Below, piece after piece: positions 44,674 to 52,620 of a stretch of 64,000 bases of DNA (its first letter is position 1; every line of letters begins with the position of its first letter). Origin of the DNA: Candidatus Methylophosphatis roskildensis (GTDB taxonomy: Bacteria > Pseudomonadota > Gammaproteobacteria > Burkholderiales > Rhodocyclaceae); the NCBI GenBank assembly GCA_016708905.1, contig JADJEV010000003.1:1-64000 (forward strand). The letters are read 5' to 3'. Under the pieces are notes generated by a model that saw nothing but the letters and a program-made list of their open reading frames with translations, was not told the DNA's origin and searched no databases. A program made the position numbers and the translations under genes.

Positions 44674-45162
44674 TGAAGTTCGTTGTCCAGCTCTACGCCG
44701 ACTGCCCTGGCCGTTGTTCGTCCCTGGGCGGAATTCAACTGAAATGACTGGCCCGGCGCGGTCATTCAAGGATCCTACGCGCTCGTTTGTGGCACTTTTC
44801 CCACCTGCCCTGCGGGCCGCATGGGCTGGACTTCTTCAGGCCGCAATGCCCGCAAGGCTCATGAACAGGCGCTCTCCTGGCACACCATCTCGAAAGCGCC
44901 TATCCACGGGCACCTTCCGGGCTCGGCCGATCGCGAGGCCGTTCGATCGGCATTCGGTATAGACTCCTCCATGAGGGTCGATCGGGGTAATTTGGTTCGG
45001 CGGTTCTGCGACTCCGCATGGCTCGGCAGCACGCGGCACTGGCCAGCGGCCCGACAGCCCGCGGGCAGTAAATGACAAGCGATATCCTCGGCGCGATTGC
45101 GCGATTGTTGAAACCGCCAAACGCGCGTGCCGCAAACCCGATGTATGTCGTGGAGATGGTGG
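44674..45162. other. Intergenic stretch, no gene or terminator seen
   Basis: Frames here are short and lack ribosome binding sites or domain signals. I see no hairpin followed by a T run. The promoter of the following channel/MgtE operon should lie in its right part. Confidence 0.4.
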
Positions 45163-46002
45163 ATGGAAATCCTTGCGCAATGGCGTGACGCGCTGACCGG
45201 TGTTCTTGACCAGACGGTAGAGCGGCTCGCGCACTACCTGCCCAACGTGCTCGGCGCCTTCCTGCTGTTGATGGCCGGCTTGATCGTCGCGCGCGTGCTG
45301 CGCGCTGCGGCGGTGCGCCTCGCGCTGCTCGGCGAGCGCGCGCTGGCACGCGTTTCCGCCGGCAAGCGCGCCACACCGGTGGGTCTGCCGCGTGCATCGG
45401 CGAAGATTCTCGGCAGCGTCGTGTTCTGGGTGGTGGTGCTGTTCTTCCTCACCTCCGCGACGCAGGTGCTGGGCTTGGATACCTTCACCGCCTGGCTCGC
45501 CCGTGTCGTCGACTACCTGCCGACGGTATTCGCTGGCGCGCTCATCGTGGTTGCCGGGTTCCTCGTCAGCCGGCTCGCGCGCGAGGTGGTGGAGGCGGCA
45601 GCCGCGAGCGTGGGTCCGCGCCAGCGCGAGCTGATCGGGCGCGTGGTGCAGGCGTCGATCCTCGTCACGGCAATCCTCGTCGGCGCCGAGCAGATCGGCA
45701 TCAAAGTCACTTTTCTCGTCATCCTCGTGGCGGCGGCAGGCGTCGCGCTGGTGGGCGCGGTGGCGCTTGCCCTCAGCCTGGGCGCGCGCGAGTATGTCGC
45801 CAACCTGATCGGCGGGCATTATCTGCGCCAACGCTACGCTGTCGGCCAATACTTGCGTGTCGCCGGCTATGAAGGCCGGATTCTGGAACTGACGCATACC
45901 GAGGTCGTGCTCGAAACCACCGAGGGCCGCGCGAGTCTGCCGGCCAAGGTGTTCAACGAGGAAGTCATCGTCCTGGTCGTCGGTGGCGGGCGTAATGGCT
46001 AG
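45163..46002 (+). CDS. MscS-like membrane channel protein (conserved TM helix type)
   Basis: This 279-residue protein has about five membrane segments: NVLGAFLLLMAGLIVARVLR, ILGSVVFWVVVLFFLTSATQ, YLPTVFAGALIVVAGFLVSR, VQASILVTAILVGAEQIGI and FLVILVAAAGVALVGAVALA. The amphipathic repeats fit the TM_helix (PF05552) family related to MscS, and a short beta segment follows (AVGQYLRVAGYEGRILEL). It is the first gene of an operon with two MgtE-family genes, and its stop overlaps the next start by 8 bp. A mechanosensitive or magnesium-linked channel role is inferred. Confidence 0.85.
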   Translation: MEILAQWRDALTGVLDQTVERLAHYLPNVLGAFLLLMAGLIVARVLRAAAVRLALLGERALARVSAGKRATPVGLPRASAKILGSVVFWVVVLFFLTSATQVLGLDTFTAWLARVVDYLPTVFAGALIVVAGFLVSRLAREVVEAAAASVGPRQRELIGRVVQASILVTAILVGAEQIGIKVTFLVILVAAAGVALVGAVALALSLGAREYVANLIGGHYLRQRYAVGQYLRVAGYEGRILELTHTEVVLETTEGRASLPAKVFNEEVIVLVVGGGRNG

Positions 46003-46837
46003 CAGCGAAGCGCTCAGCTACGCCTATCTCGAAGCGCACCCGGCCGATGCGGCGCGCGTGCTCGAGCGGCTCGCCCCAGCCTCGGCGGCGGCGCTCTTGC
46101 AGTCGGCGCCGCTGCGCCTTGCCTGCCCCGTCTTGCGCCAGATGCTGCCGCTCGCCGGCGCGCGCTGCCTCGAGCGCCTCGACGATGCCGACACAGCCGG
46201 ACTCTTGCGCGGCGTCGGCGCACAGGCCGGGGTCGCGCTGCTGCGCTACGTCGGCGCCGAGCGGCGGGTCCGATTGCTGGCGCAATTGCCGACTGCGCTC
46301 ACCCTCGCCTACGAGTTGCTGCTCGGTTATCCGGAGGGCACGGTCGGCGCCTCGATGGATCCACGGGCCTTGGCGCTGCCCGCCGACATGACAGCCGGCG
46401 AGTCGCTGGCGCGCGTGCGCTCGGCGGACGAAACTTTCGCCTCCGATCCGCATGTCATCGACCGCGACCAGCGCCTGCTCGGTTACGTGGATCTCGCCGA
46501 ACTGCTGCGCGCGCCGGCCGCAACTTCGCTCGCCCGCCTGGTGCGGCCAAGCCCGCATCGGCTGCCGGCACAGGCGCTGCTGGCGGGATGTCGCGAGCAT
46601 CCGGGATGGCGCGATGCATCGGCGCTGCCGGTAGTCGAGCGTGGCGATCGACTGGTGGGTGCGCTCACGCATGGCGCGCTGCTGCGTGCGCTGTCGACGC
46701 AACAGCGCACGCCGGCGCCGCGGCGCACCGAAGACACGCTCGCCGGCGTTGCCGGAGCTTACTGGTTCGGTGTCTCCTCGATGATCGAGGCGGTCGTCGG
46801 CCTGCTGCCGGTCGAACGCCGCGAGGGCGACACATGA
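45995..46837 (+). CDS. MgtE-like cytosolic regulatory half without a transport domain
   Basis: This 280-residue protein matches the cytoplasmic part of MgtE. It has an N-terminal superhelix of repeated short helices (PADAARVLERLAPASAAALL, LAGARCLERLDDADTAGLLR, YVGAERRVRLLAQLP), a GASMDPRALALPADM junction and a CBS-pair region (DPHVIDRDQRLLGYVDLAEL, ALPVVERGDRLVGALT). It ends about where the membrane domain should begin and has no such domain. In MgtE these parts sense magnesium and gate the pore. Its start lies inside the upstream stop and its ATGA overlaps the full MgtE gene, suggesting a subunit or regulator of that transporter. Confidence 0.8.
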   Translation: MASSEALSYAYLEAHPADAARVLERLAPASAAALLQSAPLRLACPVLRQMLPLAGARCLERLDDADTAGLLRGVGAQAGVALLRYVGAERRVRLLAQLPTALTLAYELLLGYPEGTVGASMDPRALALPADMTAGESLARVRSADETFASDPHVIDRDQRLLGYVDLAELLRAPAATSLARLVRPSPHRLPAQALLAGCREHPGWRDASALPVVERGDRLVGALTHGALLRALSTQQRTPAPRRTEDTLAGVAGAYWFGVSSMIEAVVGLLPVERREGDT

Positions 46838-48141
46838 GCGCTGGCGCCGAAGCGGCGGTCGCCGCGCTCAATCTGCGCTTCCTGCTCGACTACCCGCGCG
46901 AGGCCGCGCGGCGCATCGAGACAATGCCCGCCCAAGAGGTGGGCGCGATGCTGGCCGCGCAGCCGGTGCACGCGGTGGTGCCAGTGTGGCAAAGCCTCGC
47001 CACCGACGTCGAGCAGGCGGTGTTCACGGAGTTGCCCGAGCAGCGCGCGGCCGAGCTACTCGCCGAAGTTGAGCCGGCGCGCGGCGCGGCGCTGCTCAGC
47101 CGGCTCGACGAGGATGAGCGCGCGCGCTACATCGGCTTGCTCGACGCGCAGGTGGCGGCCGAGATACGCGCGCTGATGCAGTACCGGGCCGACTCCGCCG
47201 GCCAACTCATGGATCCGCGTGTGCTTGCCTTCCGTGGCGATCTGACCGCGCATGAAGCGCTGGCGCGCCTGCGCCAGGCGAAGCGGCGCGGACTGCGCGA
47301 TCTCTATCTGGTCGATGATGACGGCCGGCTGGACGGACGCGTCGACATCCAGGATCTCGCGCTGGCCGAACCGGACGAGGTGCTCGCGCGTATCGCGCGC
47401 AAGATCGCGGATGCCGTGCAGGACACCGCGCCGCGCGAGGAGGTGGTGGAGAAGATGCAGCAGGACGCGATAGCCGACCTGCCGGTGATCGACTTCGACG
47501 GGCGCCTGGTCGGCGCTATCCGCCAGGCCAAGCTTGCTTCGGCCGTGCAGCAGGAAACCACGCTGGACATCCAGACCATGGTCGGTGCCAGCCGCGATGA
47601 GCGCGCGCTTTCGCCCGCCATCTTCGCGGTCGCCAAGCGCCTGCCGTGGTTGCAGATCAACCTGCTCACTGCCTTTCTGGCTGCGGCTGTGGTCGGGCTG
47701 TTCGAGAGCACGATCGCCAAATACACGGCGCTCGCGGTGCTGCTGCCGGTGGTCGCCGGCCAGTCGGGCAATGCCGGCGCGCAGGCGCTGGCAGTGACGA
47801 TGCGTGGGCTGGTGCTGCGCGAGATCAGCTTGCGGCACTGGCCCAAGGTGGTATTTAAGGAGCTCAACGTCGGCCTGCTCAACGGACTGGCGGTCGCGGC
47901 CACGACTGCGATCGGCGTCTACCTCTGGAGCCGCTCGGTCGGTCTGGTCCTGGTGATCTCCGCCGCGATGGTGATCTCGATGGTCGCCGCCGGTTTTGCC
48001 GGTGCGCTGGTGCCGATCACCCTGCAGCGCTTCGGCCAGGATCCGGCACAGTCCTCATCGATCATTCTCACCACCGTCACCGATGTCGTCGGCTTCTTCT
48101 CCTTCCTCGGTATCGCGACGCTTCTCTCGGCGCTGCTCTGA
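46834..48141 (+). CDS. mgtE: Magnesium transporter MgtE
   Basis: This 435-residue protein has the complete MgtE layout: N-terminal superhelix (ALNLRFLLDYPREAARRIET), SAGQLMDPRVLAFRGDLTAH, two CBS domains (YLVDDDGRLDGRVDIQDLAL; DLPVIDFDGRLVGAI), then a membrane domain from about residue 270 with LAVLLPVVAGQSGNAGAQAL and SSSIILTTVTDVVGFFSFLG. The conserved aspartate in TDVVGFF is the pore magnesium site. It imports magnesium and closes when cytosolic magnesium is high. It is the third gene of the operon beginning at 45163. Confidence 0.93.
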   Translation: MSAGAEAAVAALNLRFLLDYPREAARRIETMPAQEVGAMLAAQPVHAVVPVWQSLATDVEQAVFTELPEQRAAELLAEVEPARGAALLSRLDEDERARYIGLLDAQVAAEIRALMQYRADSAGQLMDPRVLAFRGDLTAHEALARLRQAKRRGLRDLYLVDDDGRLDGRVDIQDLALAEPDEVLARIARKIADAVQDTAPREEVVEKMQQDAIADLPVIDFDGRLVGAIRQAKLASAVQQETTLDIQTMVGASRDERALSPAIFAVAKRLPWLQINLLTAFLAAAVVGLFESTIAKYTALAVLLPVVAGQSGNAGAQALAVTMRGLVLREISLRHWPKVVFKELNVGLLNGLAVAATTAIGVYLWSRSVGLVLVISAAMVISMVAAGFAGALVPITLQRFGQDPAQSSSIILTTVTDVVGFFSFLGIATLLSALL

Positions 48142-48302
48142 GAATCCTGCCCGGACAGGATAACGGGCCGTGCCTTGTCGAGAGTCGGTCCTTCAGCCGC
48201 AGCCACGTCGAGCGCGGCGAGGATGCGCGCCTTCGGCGTGAGGCTTTCGTTGGGCCCGGCTGCATGGCCTCGCGCGGGCGCCGGCACCGATCCGTCTGCC
48301 CC

Positions 48303-49283
48303 TCAGTCCGTGCCGCTGGCGTCCTGGGCGGCCTGGGCCGCCTGGGCCGCGTGTGCCAGCGCAGGCCCGAAGGCACGCAGCAGCACCCTGATGCGCATCG
48401 TGTCCTTCGACTCCGGGTGGGTGATCAGCCACAGCGGCGTCTGCAGTTCGTCTATTGGTGCCGTCAGGGCCCGGAGTTCGGGCAGACGGGACTCCAGGAA
48501 GGCGGGCAGCAAGGCGATGCCGAGACCGGCCTGGACCATGGTGAGCGCATGGCCGAAGTTGTCGACCCGCAGTGCCACGCAAGCATCAGGTACGCGTGCG
48601 GCAAGCCAGCGGTCGAACTTGAGCTCCCGGGCATCTCGCTCGAAGCTGATCCAGCGCTGCTGTGCGACCAGATCCGCGATGCTGTGCAGCGTCGTCTTCG
48701 CTCGACCTTGCCGCCGGCCGTAGATCTTGAACCGCAGGTCGGCAAGTTTCCGTCCGACCAGCCAGTCGGGAATCCGGTCGGCCACGCGTATCGCAACATC
48801 CGCCTCGCGACGCGACAGGCTTACATGCTCACGCGAGGCGGTCAGTTCGATCCTGACTTCGGGAAATGACGATGCGAACTGCACCAGCACACCCGGCAGC
48901 AGGTGTTCGATCACGATCGATGCGGCGGCGACCCGCACGTTTCCCCTGGGTCGAAGATCCTGCCCGCGCACGCGGGTTTCGGCGGCCAGTGCGACCGGTT
49001 CGAATGCGCTGGCCGCATCCACGATCTGCTCCCCGGCCTGGGTCAGCGTATAGCGGCCGCGGACCCGGTCGAACAGCCTCGTCTTGAGGCGCGATTCGAC
49101 GAGATCCAGCCTGCGCAGCAAAGTTGAGTGGGTCATTCCCAGCGCCACGCAGGCCTTGGCGACGCTGCCGTGGCGGGCAATGGTGAGCACGGTGTGGAAA
49201 TCCGTCCAGGCGAGCCGAGATCGCGGCGGTGACAGAGATGCGGCGTCCGCGGTGGTTTCCTTTGATTCACGCTGAGTTTGCAT
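48303..49283 (-). CDS. LysR-family transcriptional regulator
   Basis: This 326-residue protein has an N-terminal winged helix-turn-helix (DFHTVLTIARHGSVAKACVA, LGMTHSTLLRRLDLVESRL) and a periplasmic-binding-like effector domain. The inducer part retains a typical hinge (RVAAASIVIEHLLPGVLVQF) and ALTMVQAGLGIALLPAFLES. An N-terminal extension of about 24 residues and an alanine/glutamine-rich tail (AQAAQAAQ), encoded by a 9-bp tandem repeat, are unusual. It is divergent from the LapA/BON gene group at 49427 and may regulate it; the ligand is unknown. Confidence 0.9.
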   Translation of the reverse strand: MQTQRESKETTADAASLSPPRSRLAWTDFHTVLTIARHGSVAKACVALGMTHSTLLRRLDLVESRLKTRLFDRVRGRYTLTQAGEQIVDAASAFEPVALAAETRVRGQDLRPRGNVRVAAASIVIEHLLPGVLVQFASSFPEVRIELTASREHVSLSRREADVAIRVADRIPDWLVGRKLADLRFKIYGRRQGRAKTTLHSIADLVAQQRWISFERDARELKFDRWLAARVPDACVALRVDNFGHALTMVQAGLGIALLPAFLESRLPELRALTAPIDELQTPLWLITHPESKDTMRIRVLLRAFGPALAHAAQAAQAAQDASGTD

Positions 49284-49292
49284 ATTTGCAAA
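49277..49292. promoter_or_regulatory. Perfect inverted repeat at the LysR start codon
   Basis: TTTGCA (49277-49282), TATT, TGCAAA (49287-49292) form a perfect 16-bp palindrome that fits a LysR-type T-N11-A box. It overlaps the proposed ATG at 49283, so either the gene is autoregulated at this point or the true start lies slightly downstream. Confidence 0.35.
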
Positions 49293-49426
49293 GCACGGTT
49301 TTGAAAATTGGATTTTACTTCGCGTTCTTCGAAATGTAGATTGCTAAACATGCGAAGTTCGATACTCATGTTGGTCGCCGCGACCGGCGCGTGGTTTCAC
49401 GGCGACGTGGGCGAGGAGGAGACGAT

Positions 49427-49930
49427 ATGAACCGAGTGAGCAATCTGCTGGCCTGGGGCGCGGTAGCCGTGGTTGCCACCCTGTCGGCGCTCAACTGGCC
49501 GACACTGATGGCTCCGGCACCGCTGGACTTGGTCGTTGCCCAGGTGCAGGCGCCGCTGGGGGTGGTCATGCTGGGCTTGGCCGCCGTGCTAGTCGCGCTG
49601 TTTTTCGTTGCCTACCTGCGCAACCAGATCGGTTCGCTGCTCGAAACCCGCAAGCTGCTCAAGGAGGTTCAGCGTGCCCACGATCTGGCCGACCAGGCCG
49701 AGGCGTCGCGTATCGAGAACCTGCATCGGTTGATCTCGACCGAGTTTCGCTTGCTCAACGACCGACTGGGCGCGATCGTTGCGGTGGCTGAGCCGGTGTC
49801 TGGGCCGGCCAACGAAGATCCAGAGGGAGAGGGCAGACCGCTCTCGCTGACCGAACTGGTGACCCGCGGTGAGCCCTCGCGAGAATCCCATCCTCACTTT
49901 GTACGAGAACCAAGCAGGAGTAGCCAATGA
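49427..49930 (+). CDS. LapA-like small membrane protein with coiled coil
   Basis: This 167-residue protein starts at ATG 49427 right after GAGGAGGAGA. Two membrane segments (LLAWGAVAVVATLSALNWPT; VVMLGLAAVLVALFFVAYLR) are separated by a short loop, and a coiled coil follows (LLKEVQRAHDLADQAEASRI, ENLHRLISTEFRLLNDRL), the layout of LapA-domain (DUF1049) proteins that assist lipopolysaccharide assembly. The polar C-terminal tail has no recognisable domain. Its stop overlaps the BON lipoprotein start by 4 bp. The function is inferred from layout only. Confidence 0.7.
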   Translation: MNRVSNLLAWGAVAVVATLSALNWPTLMAPAPLDLVVAQVQAPLGVVMLGLAAVLVALFFVAYLRNQIGSLLETRKLLKEVQRAHDLADQAEASRIENLHRLISTEFRLLNDRLGAIVAVAEPVSGPANEDPEGEGRPLSLTELVTRGEPSRESHPHFVREPSRSSQ

Positions 49931-50238
49931 AGACGAGACGAGTTGGAAAACTCATCACCGGTCTGATCGTTGCGGTCGCGCTGGCCGCATGTGCCGGCAC
50001 CCGCCAGAAGGAGAGCACCGGCGAGTACATCGACGACACCACGCTGACGACCAAGGTCAAGGCGGTTCTACTTGACGACCCAACGGTCAGCGGGCTAGCG
50101 GTCAATGTCGAATCGTTCAAAGGCGTCGTGCAACTCAGCGGCTTCGTCAAGACACCCGCCGAGCGCGATCGAGCCGTCGAACTGGCCCGTAAGGTCGGCG
50201 GCGTAAAGCAGGTCAAGAACGACATTCTGATTCGCTAG
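49927..50238 (+). CDS. BON-domain lipoprotein (paralogue of the one at 11332)
   Basis: This 103-residue protein has a signal peptide ending VALAACAG (lipobox) and a single BON domain: TGEYIDDTTLTTKVKAVLLD, VNVESFKGVVQLSGFV and KVGGVKQVKNDILI. It is very similar in length and sequence to the protein at 11332. BON proteins bind phospholipid and support envelope integrity under osmotic stress. The overlap of start and upstream stop points to co-expression with the LapA-like gene. Confidence 0.9.
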   Translation: MKTRRVGKLITGLIVAVALAACAGTRQKESTGEYIDDTTLTTKVKAVLLDDPTVSGLAVNVESFKGVVQLSGFVKTPAERDRAVELARKVGGVKQVKNDILIR

Positions 50239-50299
50239 CGCGAGCCGGGGCTCCTGGTCGCGCCCAGGCGAGCACAATCGCCGGAAGGAGGAACAGCAG

Positions 50300-50566
50300 A
50301 TGACCGAAGAGACCGAACTCGGCGCCGACCTCGCCAATGTCAGTGAGGGCGTGCTTGGCGAACTGACGAAGCGCGTTCAGGACATCGACAACAACTATCG
50401 CGCGGTGGCCGAAAAGATGGGACAACTCTACATGTGCGCTGATGAGAACAAGGTCGCCTCATTGACGCGCCGCCTGGACAAGCCCATGCGCAACGCTTCC
50501 GACAATGAGCAGACTTTCTCAGCCATTCTGGAAGAGCTCAGGATGCAGGCCAACCGGAGCCCGTAA
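50300..50566 (+). CDS. Small acidic protein of unknown function
   Basis: This 88-residue soluble protein sits behind a strong GGAAGGAGG site. It is acidic and predicted helical (TEETELGADLANVSEGVLGE, then LTKRVQDIDNNYRAVAEKMG). It has no signal peptide and no domain that I recognise. Position suggests co-expression with the envelope stress genes around it. I cannot assign a function. Confidence 0.6.
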   Translation: MTEETELGADLANVSEGVLGELTKRVQDIDNNYRAVAEKMGQLYMCADENKVASLTRRLDKPMRNASDNEQTFSAILEELRMQANRSP

Positions 50567-50657
50567 ACCGCTGCACAGGCTGGCCGGCACGCGCGTGTTG
50601 CGCCCGGCGTCGTCGTTGCGGGCTTAACCGCCTCACAAACTTCCAAGGAGAACGAAC

Positions 50658-51047
50658 ATGGATCGCATTGTCTCGCGGTATCGCCGCTTGGGGATTGCTG
50701 GCGTCGCCGGATTGGCCGTTCTGCTTGGCGCCTGCGCCAGCACGGGCACTGCGCCGACCAGCCAGTTGGCCACTGCACGCGCTTCGATCGCACAGGCCGA
50801 AAGTGCGGGCGCCCTCGATTCTGCGCCGCTTGAACTTCTCTCCGCCCGCGACAAGCTTGGCATGGCTGAAGCCGCAGTACGGGAAGAGCGATTCGTGCGT
50901 GCGCGACGGCTCGCGGAACAGGCAGAAGCCGATGCCGAGCTCGCAGAGCACAAGGCGCGCACGCTCAAGGCAGAAGCTGCAGCCGCCGAGCTGGCGCGAA
51001 CCAACGAAGTGCTGCGAAAGGAAGCCGATCGCAAGGCCCGGCCTTGA
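50658..51047 (+). CDS. DUF4398-domain lipoprotein
   Basis: This 129-residue protein has a signal peptide with lipobox LLGACAS and a helical body, TSQLATARASIAQAESAGAL then LELLSARDKLGMAEAAV, the DUF4398 pattern. It continues as alanine/glutamate-rich coiled coil. The partner at 51115 has the same first domain with an OmpA domain added. Such proteins sit in the periplasm, probably attached to the outer membrane. AAGGAG precedes the start. Confidence 0.85.
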   Translation: MDRIVSRYRRLGIAGVAGLAVLLGACASTGTAPTSQLATARASIAQAESAGALDSAPLELLSARDKLGMAEAAVREERFVRARRLAEQAEADAELAEHKARTLKAEAAAAELARTNEVLRKEADRKARP

Positions 51048-51114
51048 TTCCTGCCCGCGTGCGCCTTCGTTTCGCAGGCGCCGAAAACTCAAAGATCGCA
51101 AAGGAGCCAAGACC

Positions 51115-51999
51115 ATGAAGACGACCCCGTACCTTACCAGTCGCAGTGTGCTGGGAATCAGCCTCGTCGCCACGCTGGCGGCGTGCGCCTCCGCGCCGAC
51201 GAGCAAGTCTCTCGACGAAGCCAGGGCGACCTACAGCCGGGCCGCCGCCGACGCACAGGTGGTTCGCACCGCGCCGGTGGAACTGCGCAAGGCGCAGCAG
51301 GCATTGGAAAAGGCCGAGGCGGCGCTACGTGCCGGCGATGATGCCATCGACATCGAGCATTATGCCTATCTTGCCAGGCAGCGCACCGAGGTAGCGATTC
51401 AAACCGAGAAACTCGCTCGGGCCGAACAGGCAATCGGCGAAGCATCGCAGCAGCGCGACCGCATTCTCATCGATGCGCGGACGCGCGACGCCGAGGCGCA
51501 GCGCGGTCAGGCGGAGGCGGCACGCAAGCTCGCTGAAGAGCGGCAGGCAGCAGCACAGGCATCCAGGGCCCAGGCAGAGTCCGCCCGTGCACGCGCAAAA
51601 ACCTTGGAACAGCAGCTCGACGAACTCAAGGCCAAGCAGACCGAACGTGGCATGGTGCTGACCCTCGGCGACGTGCTGTTCGACACCGGACGGGCGACGC
51701 TGAACCCGGGCGCCGCACGGGCGATCGATCAACTCGCCACATTCCTCAAGGAGAACCCCGCGCGTACTATCGAGATCGAGGGCTACACCGACTCGGTCGG
51801 ATCGGAGCAGATGAACCAGACACTCTCGGAGCGACGGGCGAATGCCGTGAAGAACGCACTGATGGACCGTGGCATCGAGTCGAATCGTATCGCTGCTCGC
51901 GGCTTTGGTGAGGACAATCCGGTGGCGAGTAATGCTACGGCCGCTGGGCGGCAGCAGAATCGCCGGGTCGAGATAGTGATATCGGGTACCAGCAGATGA
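51115..51999 (+). CDS. DUF4398 plus OmpA-domain lipoprotein
   Basis: This 294-residue protein has a lipoprotein signal (LVATLAACAS), a DUF4398 helical domain (SLDEARATYSRAAADAQVVR; PVELRKAQQALEKAEAAL), and a long alanine-rich coiled coil at about 100-180. A C-terminal OmpA peptidoglycan-binding domain follows (GDVLFDTGRATLNPGAARAI, IEIEGYTDSVGSEQMNQTLS, RIAARGFGEDNPVASN, NRRVEIVI). It probably tethers the outer membrane to peptidoglycan. AAGGAG precedes ATG 51115. It looks like a duplication of the preceding gene with an added OmpA domain. Confidence 0.92.
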   Translation: MKTTPYLTSRSVLGISLVATLAACASAPTSKSLDEARATYSRAAADAQVVRTAPVELRKAQQALEKAEAALRAGDDAIDIEHYAYLARQRTEVAIQTEKLARAEQAIGEASQQRDRILIDARTRDAEAQRGQAEAARKLAEERQAAAQASRAQAESARARAKTLEQQLDELKAKQTERGMVLTLGDVLFDTGRATLNPGAARAIDQLATFLKENPARTIEIEGYTDSVGSEQMNQTLSERRANAVKNALMDRGIESNRIAARGFGEDNPVASNATAAGRQQNRRVEIVISGTSR

Positions 52000-52122
52000 T
52001 GCGTCTACCGCGATGGCATCGAACTGTAGGCGGCCAGGCAGATGCTCCACGGATGCGGAGCCGGAGGTTTTGTTTCGCCGTCAACCGGTGCCGGGCTTGC
52101 GCATTTTCATGGAGGAGCAGAA

Positions 52123-52476
52123 ATGAGCGACGTCTTTAGCGGAAAGTGGAAGAACCAGCTCGGATCCTTATTGGATCTCCAGGTGGCGGACGGTGAGGTA
52201 AGCGGACGTCTTGACATGGGTGTCGGCAACGACGGCGAACCGCTCTGGGTCGAAGTCAGGGGACGCGCCGGCACTGACCTCATTACGTTCAACGCAGTCT
52301 TTCCCAATCACGGGACCGTTGTTGCCTGGGTCGGCCAACACACGGTGGAGGGTCAGGTCCGGCAGATCAGGACGGTATGGGTGCACGCCACCAATGTGCC
52401 CGACAGCCAGGAGCAAGCGTGGATGTGGTCTTCGAACCGAATTGGCGCCGATGTCTTCAAGCGGGTTTCTGATTGA
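52123..52476 (+). CDS. Avidin/streptavidin-family biotin-binding protein, without signal peptide
   Basis: This 117-residue protein begins MSDVFSGKWKNQLGSLLDLQ after a GGAGGAG site. The avidin fold signatures line up in order: WKNQLGS (N11, L13 and S15 match streptavidin N23, L25 and S27), GTVVAWVGQHT (W69 matches W92), IRTVWVHATN (W86 matches W108), and WSSNRIGADVF (W102 and D110 match W120 and D128, same spacing). These are the biotin-contacting residues. The residue equal to T90 is Val and the loop after strand 3 is short, so affinity may differ. Unlike known secreted avidins it has no signal peptide at this start. The upstream in-frame extension is not signal-like either. Confidence 0.75.
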   Translation: MSDVFSGKWKNQLGSLLDLQVADGEVSGRLDMGVGNDGEPLWVEVRGRAGTDLITFNAVFPNHGTVVAWVGQHTVEGQVRQIRTVWVHATNVPDSQEQAWMWSSNRIGADVFKRVSD

Positions 52477-52620
52477 CCCGCTTGCTGGATGGTCTTGGCT
52501 CGGCCCTGCGTGAGACTGCCAACGTATCGTCCAATCTCACGACGTGCAAGACCTTCATGGCAATGGTGCGGGATTCTGCGCACGCTGTGCCCTGCTGTTC
52601 GGCATTGTGACTGATGCAAG

